From the NCBI RefSeq assembly GCF_029633965.1, contig NZ_CP091277.1, forward strand, positions 699,940 to 763,939: a DNA stretch of 64,000 nucleotides, written 5' to 3'. Source of the stretch: Methanogenium sp. S4BF (GTDB taxonomy: Archaea > Halobacteriota > Methanomicrobia > Methanomicrobiales > Methanomicrobiaceae). Of the stretch, positions 17,685 to 26,302 are shown in pieces (within the stretch, counting starts at the first letter, position 1; each line of letters begins with the position of its first letter). Under the pieces are notes generated by a model. The model had not been told where the DNA came from, did not search any database, and worked only from the letters and a program-made list of their open reading frames with translations. A program made the position numbers and the translations under genes.

Positions 17685-18263
17685 TTAGTAGAGAAGATTT
17701 ACTGCATTAATCTTAGCTGGGATTGTTCTTTTTAGACCAAAAGATGCTCCGGTGGATGGTCTAATTTCAAGATTAAATTCCTGGTTTTCTACCAGTGCTA
17801 CTTTTGGCTTGGCAAGAATTGTAAATTTATCTTCACCTTCTAAAAGCACATCACTAGTAGTAGCACCTTCAAAGATACTCCAGTTTCCGGTCCCTGGATT
17901 GGTTGTACTCACCAGAGTTGGAGACTTATTAAGAATGTCAACATTGGCACTGGTAGCAAATACCATCTGCACCGTGCTGAAGTCAACCGGCGATCCACCT
18001 GCTGCAAGACCAAGAGTGAATCGAATCATATCAACTTTAGTTGCACTTGCAGTATCAAGCCCATACACATCGCCAATAACTTCCATACTGGATGATGCCA
18101 TTTCAACACCGGTATAGACAACTTCCTGTGATTTCTGTGTGGTGAAGAAACCGGCGCCGAGTACTACGTATGAGAATACTGCGGCGACCACAACGAATGC
18201 AATGAGCACAATTGCGGCCTCCAGACCGGTGAACCCTTCATCACGGTTCATTATTTTCTGCAT
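17685..18263 (-). CDS. Archaellin (major archaellum filament protein), first copy
   Basis: 192-residue archaellin, the first gene of the archaellum locus. It has the short class III signal ending in NRDEG, then FTGLEAAIVL and the long N-terminal helix. The outer domain ends INAVNLLY. A GGAGG six bases before the ATG is the strongest ribosome site of the locus, fitting a highly made filament subunit. The 5' half is nearly identical in DNA to the second copy. The 3' half is visibly richer in A and T than the second copy, so the pair looks like a duplication with mosaic divergence. Confidence 0.95.
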   Translation of the reverse strand: MQKIMNRDEGFTGLEAAIVLIAFVVVAAVFSYVVLGAGFFTTQKSQEVVYTGVEMASSSMEVIGDVYGLDTASATKVDMIRFTLGLAAGGSPVDFSTVQMVFATSANVDILNKSPTLVSTTNPGTGNWSIFEGATTSDVLLEGEDKFTILAKPKVALVENQEFNLEIRPSTGASFGLKRTIPAKINAVNLLY

Positions 18264-18323
18264 TTTTTGCCTCCTTTCTGTTGTTCATCGGAATGATGAT
18301 TAACAAAGTATATCTCGCAGGTC

Positions 18324-18350
18324 CAATATATATAAGTTTTGTATATATCC
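18324..18350 (-). promoter_or_regulatory. Promoter of arlB1
   Basis: On the minus strand CTTATATATATTGG (about 18322-18336) lies 67 bases before the ATG, with a second TATA-like stretch GGATATATAC at 18341-18350. A leader of about 40 bases containing GGAGG would result. The rest of the 255-base divergent gap to 18519 shows nothing else I can support. Confidence 0.5.
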
Positions 18351-18518
18351 TGCTTTTCACCCCATTATTCTGCCCTATATTTAAACGAACAGGGTAATTG
18401 CAAGACTCATCTGCCTATCAGTCACGGTATGCTCCTTAGACTCCATTGGCACATATCACCCGCCTTCCGGAGAGTTATATCCAATATGCTTTAATGCACA
18501 CATGTCCATTATTTTAGC

Positions 18519-19184
18519 ATGGATAAGAAGGATCTGGCATTCTTTGGAGCGGCGATTGTCATTGTCATCGTCGTTGCCCTCATTGGGAAACCTCTCATGA
18601 TGGGCGAACCAATACCATTTCTGCCATCAGCGGAACCTTCCGTCAACCCCAATGAACCCCTCCCCATTCCGGCCGTCCTTCCTACAAGAACTCCCAAAGT
18701 GACCGAGACACCGGTTCCGACGCCCACACCAGTCTGGGACGGAGAAGTGAAAACGGTCAGTTATGTCGATCCGTCAACATACAATATCGAGACGCCGGAA
18801 AAGCTCGTCATGGGCGAGCAGCCGGCCCCCTACCAGCAAAATCGTACGATGACTACCTACGCAGTCATTCAGGGCGAGGCAAGCGGCGTCACAGAAATTG
18901 TTGCCATCCCGTCCGGATACTGGGAGATGCATATTACATTTGATCCATGGACGGACAGTCCCATCAACTCATATCTTGAATTCCAGATCCGGAATGCTGA
19001 GGACAGGTCTGATTATCAGACATTCAATTCCGTTGATGAAGGCCCCCGTGTATCCAAGGAGGCGGGAGGACAGAACATGTGGGTTATCGAGCGGTACGAA
19101 GCCGGCAGCTTTTATTTCGTCATTAACGAACAGCTGCTGAAATCATATACCATAGAGATCCTGATTCCAAAAACGGACATATAA
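18519..19184 (+). CDS. Membrane-anchored hypothetical protein with Pro/Thr-rich stalk
   Basis: Unknown family, 221 residues. A short cytoplasmic N-terminus (MDKKD) is followed by one membrane helix (about residues 6-25), a Pro/Thr/Glu-rich stalk (about 35-75, with TETPVPTPTP) and a beta-rich extracytoplasmic domain (about 80-221). The domain contains GYWEMHITFDPW and YFVINEQLL. Stalks of this kind are common on archaeal surface proteins and may be glycosylated. It is divergent from the archaellins. No ribosome site is visible; an AT-rich element about 31 bases upstream suggests a leaderless start. Confidence 0.7.
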   Translation: MDKKDLAFFGAAIVIVIVVALIGKPLMMGEPIPFLPSAEPSVNPNEPLPIPAVLPTRTPKVTETPVPTPTPVWDGEVKTVSYVDPSTYNIETPEKLVMGEQPAPYQQNRTMTTYAVIQGEASGVTEIVAIPSGYWEMHITFDPWTDSPINSYLEFQIRNAEDRSDYQTFNSVDEGPRVSKEAGGQNMWVIERYEAGSFYFVINEQLLKSYTIEILIPKTDI

Positions 19185-19271
19185 TATATGTCCATTTTAC
19201 GGGACCATAAGGGATAAACTTAAATAAACCACGACAAATGAAAGAGGCCGGATAATCCGGATTCTTCCGGA

Positions 19272-20126
19272 CTATCCCTGATTTTTTATCCGGTGACCTG
19301 CAATAAACTCACGTACGAGTTTTGCTGCCACTGCCGCCGTCTGCCCTGCATCAATGGGACATACTTCCATGTAATCAAACGCCTCTGCAAGCGGTCCGAT
19401 TGTTCTGATGACATCCCGGACATCAAAAGGGGTTATTCCAAACGGCTCCGGGGTGCCGAGGCCGGGAGTAAGACAACAGTCGATAGCATCCGCATCGATG
19501 GACAGGTATACACTCCTTCCATTGATCTTTTCAACAATTTCTTTCAGAATATCGGTAATTCCCCGTTCACGGACATAGTCAGCGGAGTAGAGATTCAGGT
19601 TTTGTGCGAAGGCAAACTCTTCTTCGGTTCCGCTTCGCGCACCGATAATGAAGATCTCTTTTGCCCCTGCTTCTGAAACCCTGCGGGTGATGCATGCATG
19701 ATTATAAGGGGTATTCCCAAATTCATCCCGCAGGTCAAGATGCGCATCACAGACCACAAAACATTCAGAACGAAATGCCCGGTACGCGCCAAGGGTGATG
19801 CTATGCTCCCCTCCCAGTAGAACAGGAATTTTCCCGTCTGCTGCAATCTCAGCAGTGATCTCAAAAACTGCATCAACGACATCCTCAGGAAGCGAGGGGA
19901 CTTCCAGATTGCCGAGATCATGAATTTCTGCTTCGCTCAGCGAATATTGATATTCAGGGAGATACTGTTCAAAATTATAACTGACCTTCCGTATTGCATC
20001 CGGACCATGCCGCGTGCCTGCTGCAAATGATGTGGTACCGTCATAGGGCACCCCGAAAATAACATACCGTGCATCTTCATACGGGGTTTCGGCATCCGCA
20101 AAAAGATTGTTGGTAAAATATTGCAT
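19272..20126 (-). CDS. speB: Agmatinase (arginase/ureohydrolase family)
   Basis: Manganese enzyme that hydrolyses agmatine to putrescine and urea in archaeal polyamine synthesis. All metal-binding motifs are present: GGEHS (about residue 105), CDAHLDLRDE (125-134) and SIDADAIDC (about 205-213), followed by GLGTPEPFGI. The 284-residue length is normal. It lies 15 bases downstream of the aIF5A gene on the same strand. Polyamines donate the aminobutyl group for hypusine, so the two genes make a functional pair. The related enzymes guanidinobutyrase or formiminoglutamase cannot be fully excluded by eye. Confidence 0.9.
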   Translation of the reverse strand: MQYFTNNLFADAETPYEDARYVIFGVPYDGTTSFAAGTRHGPDAIRKVSYNFEQYLPEYQYSLSEAEIHDLGNLEVPSLPEDVVDAVFEITAEIAADGKIPVLLGGEHSITLGAYRAFRSECFVVCDAHLDLRDEFGNTPYNHACITRRVSEAGAKEIFIIGARSGTEEEFAFAQNLNLYSADYVRERGITDILKEIVEKINGRSVYLSIDADAIDCCLTPGLGTPEPFGITPFDVRDVIRTIGPLAEAFDYMEVCPIDAGQTAAVAAKLVREFIAGHRIKNQG

Positions 20127-20141
20127 GTTGGATATCAGGCT

Positions 20142-20525
20142 TTAGATATCGAGTTTGCGCTTTCCCAGTGATGCAATGATGGGGATCTCCGCTCCTGCTT
20201 CAATGCTTTTGAGCTGTTCGTCAGTGACGTCAAGGTCAAACATTTCGTAGTCCTTGATATCCATGAACTGAACGGTATTGCCTGCGATGGAGATAACCTG
20301 CGCGCTTTTCCGCTCGACGATGGGGACATAGGTTTTTGCTGATACCGGCTGAACAATCGAGCGCTTCATCCCGTCAAAGATGCCGACGACATCAATTCGT
20401 GCCTTTGCGGCGCCGTGTTTTCCGGGTTTTGATGTTGCAATTGAAAGAATCTTGCAGGGTTCATCATCAACAACTACATATCTGCCTTCTTTCAGTTTTC
20501 CTATTTCGGTCTGTTGTTTACTCAT
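20142..20525 (-). CDS. Translation initiation factor aIF5A
   Basis: 127-residue archaeal homologue of eIF5A, which helps ribosomes through stalling peptides. The N-terminal SH3-like domain carries the hypusination loop SKPGKHGAAK, whose first lysine after PG is the modified residue. The C-terminal OB-fold domain follows (about 70-127). A longer frame exists upstream, but the family start MSKQQTEIGKL at 20525 is clear. The upstream AT-rich stretch is shared with the divergent phosphatase gene. Confidence 0.95.
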   Translation of the reverse strand: MSKQQTEIGKLKEGRYVVVDDEPCKILSIATSKPGKHGAAKARIDVVGIFDGMKRSIVQPVSAKTYVPIVERKSAQVISIAGNTVQFMDIKDYEMFDLDVTDEQLKSIEAGAEIPIIASLGKRKLDI

Positions 20526-20555
20526 GATGATCAATCTCGGAATAGATATCTCGGT

Positions 20556-20572
20556 AAAATTAAATAAATACA
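20556..20572. promoter_or_regulatory. Shared AT-rich divergent promoter, aIF5A and phosphatase
   Basis: The 79-base gap between the divergent starts at 20525 and 20605 contains one A/T-rich stretch, AAATTAAATAAATACAA, near its middle. It lies about 38-40 bases from each start codon, so it could hold TATA boxes for both directions. No other candidate is visible in the gap. Confidence 0.45.
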
Positions 20573-20604
20573 ATGGTAATGTCCACGTAATAACAGGTTC
20601 AGGT

Positions 20605-21390
20605 ATGAGTTTTTTTTCACTATTCGACGAGATTACGTCAGCAGTATCAGATGCCATCACCGATATTGCAGGTACACCGGATGCCGGAATAATTGTTGAA
20701 ATGGGAGCAGACGGTACACCGACAAAGGCAATTGACAAAATTGCAGAAGATGTCATTCTCTCCTCTCTTCGTACCGCTGAAGCATGCGGCGAGGTTATCA
20801 GTGAAGAAGCAGGCAGATGCCGTGTCTCTGATGCAGACGGCATCATCATTCTTGACCCGATAGATGGCACCTATAACGCAATCCATGGAATTCCCTATTA
20901 TGCAATCTCTGCAGGATATATGGAAAATGGGGAGGTTATTGCTGCATATATCAGCAATCTGGGATTTCACGAGGTATTTACCGCTGAGAAAAATGGTGGT
21001 GCCTTTCTGAACAGAAAACCCATACGGGTCTCTGCTGTTGACACGCTTGATACCGCCACGTTCAGTCTGTATGGTAAGCGGCACCATATCGATTCGGTGA
21101 TGGAGATCGCAGGTACTGTCAGGCGGTGGCGCCATCTTGGTGCGTCTGCCCTCGAACTTGCCTATATCGGATGCGGAAGAATCGATGGGTTTGTCGATAT
21201 GCGCGGAACGCTCAGATATACCGATGCAGCCGCAGGCATGCTAATATGCGAGGAGGCAGGCGGCAGGGTTACCTCTGCCGTGGGTGAACCGGTCGCATTC
21301 TCTGAAGACGTCAGAGAGGGGAGAACGCTGGTCGCTACCAACGGGTTATTGCAGGACGAAATTATCCGCTGCCTGGAGCACTCTGCATGA
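20605..21390 (+). CDS. Bifunctional fructose-1,6-bisphosphatase/inositol monophosphatase family protein
   Basis: Metal-dependent sugar and inositol phosphatase of the archaeal IMPase/FBPase type, 261 residues. Key motifs are the metal-binding VISEEAG (about residue 65), ILDPIDGT (about 84-91) and the C-terminal YTDAAAGMLICEEAGG. In archaea such enzymes act in gluconeogenesis, in inositol-based lipid synthesis, or in both. The open frame extends further upstream, but that would overlap aIF5A, so the ATG at 20605 is preferred. Its stop overlaps the NAD kinase start by four bases, a linkage seen widely in archaea. Confidence 0.9.
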   Translation: MSFFSLFDEITSAVSDAITDIAGTPDAGIIVEMGADGTPTKAIDKIAEDVILSSLRTAEACGEVISEEAGRCRVSDADGIIILDPIDGTYNAIHGIPYYAISAGYMENGEVIAAYISNLGFHEVFTAEKNGGAFLNRKPIRVSAVDTLDTATFSLYGKRHHIDSVMEIAGTVRRWRHLGASALELAYIGCGRIDGFVDMRGTLRYTDAAAGMLICEEAGGRVTSAVGEPVAFSEDVREGRTLVATNGLLQDEIIRCLEHSA

Positions 21391-22202
21391 AGATCAAAAT
21401 TATTCCGCGTCCGGATGATGTCCGTGCTGTCAGGTATGCACGAGAGCTTGGGGTAAAATTTCTAAATGATGGTCAGACGATCTGGTTTGAACAGGGGAAC
21501 CCACTCAATGAGTCATTCCACCTGTCTCCCCTGACGGATGCGGATGCCGATATTGCCGTTGTTATCGGAGGAGATGGATCGGTTCTTCATGCAGTGCAGT
21601 CGATGAAGCCCCAGGTGCCTCTCGTCGGCATCAATTTTGGGAGGGTGGGGTTCCTTGCAGACCTTGAATCCGATGAGGCATACGCGTTTATCGCACAGTT
21701 GCACCCGGAAACCATGGAAACCGAAGCCCGAATGCGCGTGGAAATTTCTGTGGATGGAAAAATATGCGGCTGTGCACTCAATGAGGCTGTTATTGTCACA
21801 GAACGTCCGGCAAAAATGCTTCAGTTTTCCATCATTGTAGATGGCATCCCGGTGGAGGAATTCCGTTCCGACGGACTCATCATCAGTACACCCACCGGGT
21901 CAACCGCATATGCAATGAGTGCCGGAGGCCCGATTGTTGACCCGAAAGTGAAAGGCTTTCTGCTCGTTCCCCTGGCACCGTTTATGCTCTCTTCGCGCCC
22001 CCATCTCATTTCAAGCGAACGCAACCTCGCGGTTCAGCTGGATAGCGATAAACCGGCAAGCCTTGTGATTGACGGCCAGTATGCAGGAGAATTGCATAAT
22101 GAATCCCTGATTACCGTTACCGCATCCCCGGAACCGGCACTCTTCATCAATGTCAGGAAAAATTTCTTCACGAAAGTGGACCGGAAACTCAGGACGTTAT
22201 AG
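21387..22202 (+). CDS. nadK: NAD kinase
   Basis: Phosphorylates NAD (and in archaea often NADH) to NADP using ATP or polyphosphate. The 271-residue protein has GGDGSVLHA (about residues 55-63), NFGRVGFLA, and the conserved PTGSTAYAMSAGGPI loop (about 170-184). The start ATGA overlaps the stop of the phosphatase gene, so the two are translationally coupled. A T run at about 22219-22230 may end the transcript. Confidence 0.95.
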   Translation: MKIKIIPRPDDVRAVRYARELGVKFLNDGQTIWFEQGNPLNESFHLSPLTDADADIAVVIGGDGSVLHAVQSMKPQVPLVGINFGRVGFLADLESDEAYAFIAQLHPETMETEARMRVEISVDGKICGCALNEAVIVTERPAKMLQFSIIVDGIPVEEFRSDGLIISTPTGSTAYAMSAGGPIVDPKVKGFLLVPLAPFMLSSRPHLISSERNLAVQLDSDKPASLVIDGQYAGELHNESLITVTASPEPALFINVRKNFFTKVDRKLRTL

Positions 22203-22297
22203 CGATACCAGAGTCTTTCTCCCTTTTTTTGTCAGTGACATAATATTTATCATTCTCCCGACTGATGTGAGACTGTATTGGAATAGCTGGTGAAACA

Positions 22298-23026
22298 ATG
22301 ATCGATGAAAACAAAATGGACCTTAATTATCAGGAAATTGCAGATGCATTTAAGATGGCCGGTATATCCGGTTCCCCTGTCGCGGTGAAATTTGCAAAAA
22401 CCGAAGAGGGGATTCCTGATGGCGTGGAGGAGATCTCAGAAGCCGTCCGTCACTGTAAGATGGTAAGTATGGCACGGACCGAGGGGAGCATTCTCTTTGC
22501 ACGTGCAGACAAGCACCAGTGTATGGGTGGTGCATGGGCCCTTGGCCTGAGGGAACTCTCTCCCACCCTGAAATCCGGCGAATTTTATTTCAAACTGGGC
22601 AAATTTGCATCCTGGGCCGGATGCATGCGGACGATTGACTCGGTGCCTCATGTCCATCCGCCGGGTGGTGAGGAAGTCAGCACCTATGCAACCGTCTATG
22701 CACCTCTGGAGAAAACACCCTTTGACCCGCATGTTGTCATCATCATGGCACAGCCTCTCGTCATGCTGAAGATTGCGCAGGCAGTTCTTTACAAAACCGG
22801 CGGGCGCATCCATACCAATATGTCGGGAATACAGTCAGTGTGTGCAGACACCTGCGCCTATCCGTACATGTCCGGTGAAGTAAATTTTTCACTCGGATGC
22901 GATGGATCACGAAAGTTTTCGGGCATTGCTGACGACCTGATGGTAATGGGAATCCCTGCCGAACTGATAAAAGATGTTGCAGATGCCTTACCGGTAATTC
23001 TGGGTGCTGCAGGTTCAAAGAAATAA
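22298..23026 (+). CDS. DUF169 family protein
   Basis: Member of the DUF169 family common in methanogens and anaerobes; its biochemical role is not established. Length is 242 residues, soluble. It has conserved cysteines in VRHCKMV, HQCMGGAW, WAGCMRT, SVCADTCAYP and LGCDGSRKF, and the family-typical GSPVAVKF near the N-terminus. The cysteine pattern suggests metal or Fe-S binding (inference). A GGTGA lies five bases before the ATG, with a TATA-like ATAATATTTATC at about 22239-22250. Confidence 0.85.
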   Translation: MIDENKMDLNYQEIADAFKMAGISGSPVAVKFAKTEEGIPDGVEEISEAVRHCKMVSMARTEGSILFARADKHQCMGGAWALGLRELSPTLKSGEFYFKLGKFASWAGCMRTIDSVPHVHPPGGEEVSTYATVYAPLEKTPFDPHVVIIMAQPLVMLKIAQAVLYKTGGRIHTNMSGIQSVCADTCAYPYMSGEVNFSLGCDGSRKFSGIADDLMVMGIPAELIKDVADALPVILGAAGSKK

Positions 23027-23091
23027 GGATGAAACGGCCAGGTTTCAGACTTCTGATGAGAGATCACGATGTGATTTCTCTCCAGAATACA

Positions 23092-23544
23092 TCATTCTTT
23101 TTTTATCGTGCTCAGAATTCGTTCACATGCATCTTCTACTGCCCGCTCCATTTCAGGACTCATCGAATCAGAGAACTCTTCAACTGTCCCTGCCTCTATC
23201 CCAATAATTGTTATCTGCGGACAGATACCCAGTTCTTCAGCAATATTTACTGCATCAAGCACCCCGATATCAGATAACGAGAGCGGGAAAAATTCGTTGG
23301 AGGGCGGTTTTGAAAAGACCATAATCTCTCCGATATGCGTCCCATATCCTGTTGTTGCATCGACCAGAATGATGTGGTCATATCCTTCCATCATCGGGAT
23401 CAGGCCCAGTCCGCCAACACCACCCTCAATGACATCTATCTCCGGATGGATTTCATGCAGCATGTCAATGACACGGACACCTACCGCATCGTTTCCCATC
23501 AATGGGTTGCCACAGCCGATCACCCGCACACGTTTATTGCTCAT
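23092..23544 (-). CDS. Hydrogenase maturation protease (HycI/FrhD family)
   Basis: Endopeptidase that trims the C-terminus of the large subunit of a [NiFe] hydrogenase after nickel insertion. The 150-residue size fits. The N-terminal GCGNPLMGNDAVG carries the first metal-binding acidic residue, and LVDATTGYG the second; the family histidine is not obvious by eye. In methanogens the likely substrate is the F420- or viologen-reducing hydrogenase, but no hydrogenase gene is in this window, so the substrate is unassigned. It is convergent with the DUF169 gene. Confidence 0.88.
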   Translation of the reverse strand: MSNKRVRVIGCGNPLMGNDAVGVRVIDMLHEIHPEIDVIEGGVGGLGLIPMMEGYDHIILVDATTGYGTHIGEIMVFSKPPSNEFFPLSLSDIGVLDAVNIAEELGICPQITIIGIEAGTVEEFSDSMSPEMERAVEDACERILSTIKKE

Positions 23545-23657
23545 CTAAATCTTCCTGATGATTCCGGCACCCACCGAATTTGAAAACAACTCTCCATCCA
23601 ATAGTATAATGCTTATCCCTTTTGGCGTTCAACAGAAAGAACAAGAGGGAGATATAA

Positions 23658-24158
23658 TTGCAGGTTTCAATGAAACTGGAAATGAAAGATTCACCCGGAC
23701 AGCTGGTCTCTGTTATACAGCCAATATCAGATATTGGTGGCAATATACTCTCGGTTATTCATGAACGGGACCCCGAAGCCGGGGGGGATCTTCTTGATGT
23801 ACAAATCATGTGTGAGATCCCGGAAGGTTCCCTTGAAACCCTGCTTTCAGGATTCAGGACACAGGGAGTCAATGTGCTGCGTGTCGGTGAAGAGCGGTTT
23901 CTGGTACGCCGATCAGTGATTCTCATTGGCCATCTGATTCACACCGATATCAGTGACACCATCGACACAATTGATTCGACAGGCTATGCCGAAGTGCATG
24001 AACTTTCCATGGTGATGCCTGCAATCAATGAACCTTCATCGGCCAAAATGACCATTAAATCCGACTGTCTGAAGGATATCAACCGGGCACTGGCAATCCT
24101 CCGTGATGTGGCACGGGCGAAAGGATTTTTAATTATCGAACCGCTGGAGGGGAACTGA
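23658..24158 (+). CDS. ACT-domain regulatory protein upstream of homoserine dehydrogenase
   Basis: 166-residue protein with an N-terminal ACT domain (about residues 4-75, with DSPGQLVSVIQPISDIGGNI). A second half, again alpha-beta, could be another ACT-like unit. ACT domains bind amino acids and regulate metabolic enzymes. The start is a TTG preceded by GAGGGAG at good spacing; an ATG twelve bases further in lacks such a site. The gene runs directly into hom with overlapping stop and start codons. This makes it a likely separate regulatory subunit for that enzyme, sensing threonine or methionine (inference). Confidence 0.8.
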   Translation: MQVSMKLEMKDSPGQLVSVIQPISDIGGNILSVIHERDPEAGGDLLDVQIMCEIPEGSLETLLSGFRTQGVNVLRVGEERFLVRRSVILIGHLIHTDISDTIDTIDSTGYAEVHELSMVMPAINEPSSAKMTIKSDCLKDINRALAILRDVARAKGFLIIEPLEGN

Positions 24159-25144
24159 TGCGCATTGCAATCATTGGATTCGGTTCTGTCGGCAGAGGGG
24201 TTGCAGAGGTAATCGCCGCGAAGAATACCGGCCTGATTGTTACCGCGGTTGCAGACTCCAGAAGCGGGGCAATTGATGCGTCCGGACTGGATATTGCCGC
24301 CGTTCTCAGCAATAAAAAGGAAACCGGCATGTGCGGCACTCCTGATATCACTGTTTCTGACATCCTTTCTTCAGATGCCTACGATGTTCTGGTCGAGGTT
24401 TCTCCCACCAATGCTGAAACCGGTGAACCGGCATTAGGATATATCAGGGAAGCCCTTGCAGGCGGCAAACATGTTGTCACGTCAAATAAGGGCCCTGTTG
24501 CTCTCAGATTTGAGGAGCTGCATACGCTTGCCGCTGAACATAACGCTACACTCCGCTATGAGGCCACCGTATGCGGGGCAATACCCCTTATGCATACCAT
24601 TGAGTGCGGCATTGCAGGAAACGAGATTTCCCGTCTCTATGGTGTCTTTAACGGAACCTGCAATTATATTCTGACCCGGATGGCAGAAGAGGGGCTTACC
24701 TACCAGCAGGCGCTCCTTGAAGCACGTGAACTCGGGTATGCCGAAGCGGATCCAACCTATGATGTCAAGGGAATTGATGCTGCAATAAAGCTGGTCATTC
24801 TCGCAAACGCGGTGTGGGGCATGAAGAAAACCCTCGCGGATGTGGATATCATCGGCATTGACGGCGTTACATCGGCTGCAATCGCACTGGCCGAACGGGA
24901 GGACCAGACCATCCGGCTGATCGGTGAGATTGATCCGGCCAATGGAGTACTCCGGGTGTCTCCGGGCATCATCCCGAAATCCCATCCGCTTGTTGTCCGT
25001 GATACCCTCAATGCGGTAACAATTGAAACGGATCTCGCCGGGGAGATCACGCTGATTGGAAAAGGTGCGGGTTCATCTGAGACAGCAAGCGCAGTTATTT
25101 CAGATCTGCTCTTCATTCGTGATTGCCATGGCAGGCGTGATTGA
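24158..25144 (+). CDS. hom: Homoserine dehydrogenase
   Basis: Reduces aspartate semialdehyde to homoserine on the threonine/methionine pathway. The 328-residue protein has an N-terminal Rossmann motif GFGSVGRGVA, then VTSNKGPVA, EATVCGAIP and the catalytic region ELGYAEADPTYDVKG. It lacks the C-terminal ACT domain found in many bacterial homologues, and the ACT function appears to be supplied by the separate upstream gene. It overlaps both neighbours. Confidence 0.93.
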   Translation: MRIAIIGFGSVGRGVAEVIAAKNTGLIVTAVADSRSGAIDASGLDIAAVLSNKKETGMCGTPDITVSDILSSDAYDVLVEVSPTNAETGEPALGYIREALAGGKHVVTSNKGPVALRFEELHTLAAEHNATLRYEATVCGAIPLMHTIECGIAGNEISRLYGVFNGTCNYILTRMAEEGLTYQQALLEARELGYAEADPTYDVKGIDAAIKLVILANAVWGMKKTLADVDIIGIDGVTSAAIALAEREDQTIRLIGEIDPANGVLRVSPGIIPKSHPLVVRDTLNAVTIETDLAGEITLIGKGAGSSETASAVISDLLFIRDCHGRRD

Positions 25145-26273
25145 AAAGCGTCGTGAACTTCTTGCCATTATGAGGGAGTACACCCTCGAGAATGGTTTTT
25201 TTACCATCAATGATATCGCAGATGCAACAGAAATTGCACGAAGTACGATTCAGGACTGGATTAACCGTCTGGTGACGGAAAAGTGTGTTGCAGTTAAAGA
25301 AGAAAAGAAAGGGCGCGCACCGGCAAAGTATGTGACAACCAATGTCATGATGACCAGTTCGTGCAGACGAATTTTTACCACAACTGACGGAGACTGGGTC
25401 ACAATCTATCACCAGTGTATGAGTACGGGGTGTGCTGCGTTCTGTGAATATCATCACCGTCTTGCAGGGGGCGTCATCCATGATGTCAGGAGAGACGGAA
25501 GAATACTCATCGAATATGCCCATCTGGGGACGGGCGGTTCTGACATTGGCCTGTACCCGAAACCGGCTGTCGGTGTCACCCGGGTGAGAAAGGACGGGCA
25601 GTATATTATTCAGACCATCCGGTGCGTGGGAGGGCCTGCCTATTCCCTGACCGATATGATGGCAATGGCGGTCGGGGTCTGTGAGGTGCACCTGACCGAC
25701 AGCGGCATGATTACCGAGGGGGAGGTCGTGACACGGGCACTTACCCATCTGATCATCGGCCTTGATGATACTGATACCAAAGAGGGGGGTGCAACATTTG
25801 CACTTGCACTGGGCCTTCTGCAGTATCTGGCCAAGATGCATGAGGTGATTCCGATTGGGCATGCCGTTGCAATGCTGTACCCTTATCTAACCGAATGTAC
25901 AGCAGGCAACTCCTGTAGTTTTATCGAGATAGCAGTAAATCCTGAAGCCGTTGATCATGTTGTCGAGCGTGCGGTGCGGTTTATTGAGGCAGAATCGTTA
26001 TCCAGAGAATGGGGACTTGCGGTGAAGCAGGGGTTCATTATTTCAGAAGGGCTCCGCCGGTTTGGTATGGCGGCACGCGGCCAGGTCGTGACAGCAGAGA
26101 TGGCCGACACCGTGGCAGATTCTGAGAATATCCGCCTTTTTGGAGGGAACGGAAGAATCGGGGCAGTGGCAGCAATCGGCCTGTCACGTGAAGACAATGC
26201 GATTCTCCTCAATCCCGGCGATTCGCCGGATTCCGCGAGCGGATCCTTCACCCCCCTTTCGGGGAAAAATTGA
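25128..26273 (+). CDS. HTH plus TiaS/methanogenesis-marker-11-like DDTD-domain protein
   Basis: 381 residues with an unusual make-up. Residues 1-70 form a winged helix-turn-helix (INDIADATEIARSTIQDWINRL). The middle (80-210) contains STGCAAFCEYHH and a beta-rich part with IRCVGGPAY. From about 205 the sequence LIIGLDDTDTKEGGATFALAL begins a domain with the DDTD signature of TiaS (tRNA-Ile2 agmatidine synthase) and of methanogenesis marker protein 11. The function is unknown; nucleic-acid or small-molecule sensing linked to nucleotide binding is inference. The ATG at 25128 overlaps the end of hom by 17 bases. The frame is open further upstream, but only inside hom. Confidence 0.7.
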   Translation: MAGVIEKRRELLAIMREYTLENGFFTINDIADATEIARSTIQDWINRLVTEKCVAVKEEKKGRAPAKYVTTNVMMTSSCRRIFTTTDGDWVTIYHQCMSTGCAAFCEYHHRLAGGVIHDVRRDGRILIEYAHLGTGGSDIGLYPKPAVGVTRVRKDGQYIIQTIRCVGGPAYSLTDMMAMAVGVCEVHLTDSGMITEGEVVTRALTHLIIGLDDTDTKEGGATFALALGLLQYLAKMHEVIPIGHAVAMLYPYLTECTAGNSCSFIEIAVNPEAVDHVVERAVRFIEAESLSREWGLAVKQGFIISEGLRRFGMAARGQVVTAEMADTVADSENIRLFGGNGRIGAVAAIGLSREDNAILLNPGDSPDSASGSFTPLSGKN

Positions 26274-26302
26274 ACTATTCTCATCGTGATTTCTATTACA
26301 AT

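Noticed and set aside
20142..20870. Long minus-strand frame extending aIF5A upstream by over 100 codons
   Set aside because: The extra part is antisense to the phosphatase gene and has no aIF5A-like or other known sequence; the family start is at 20525.
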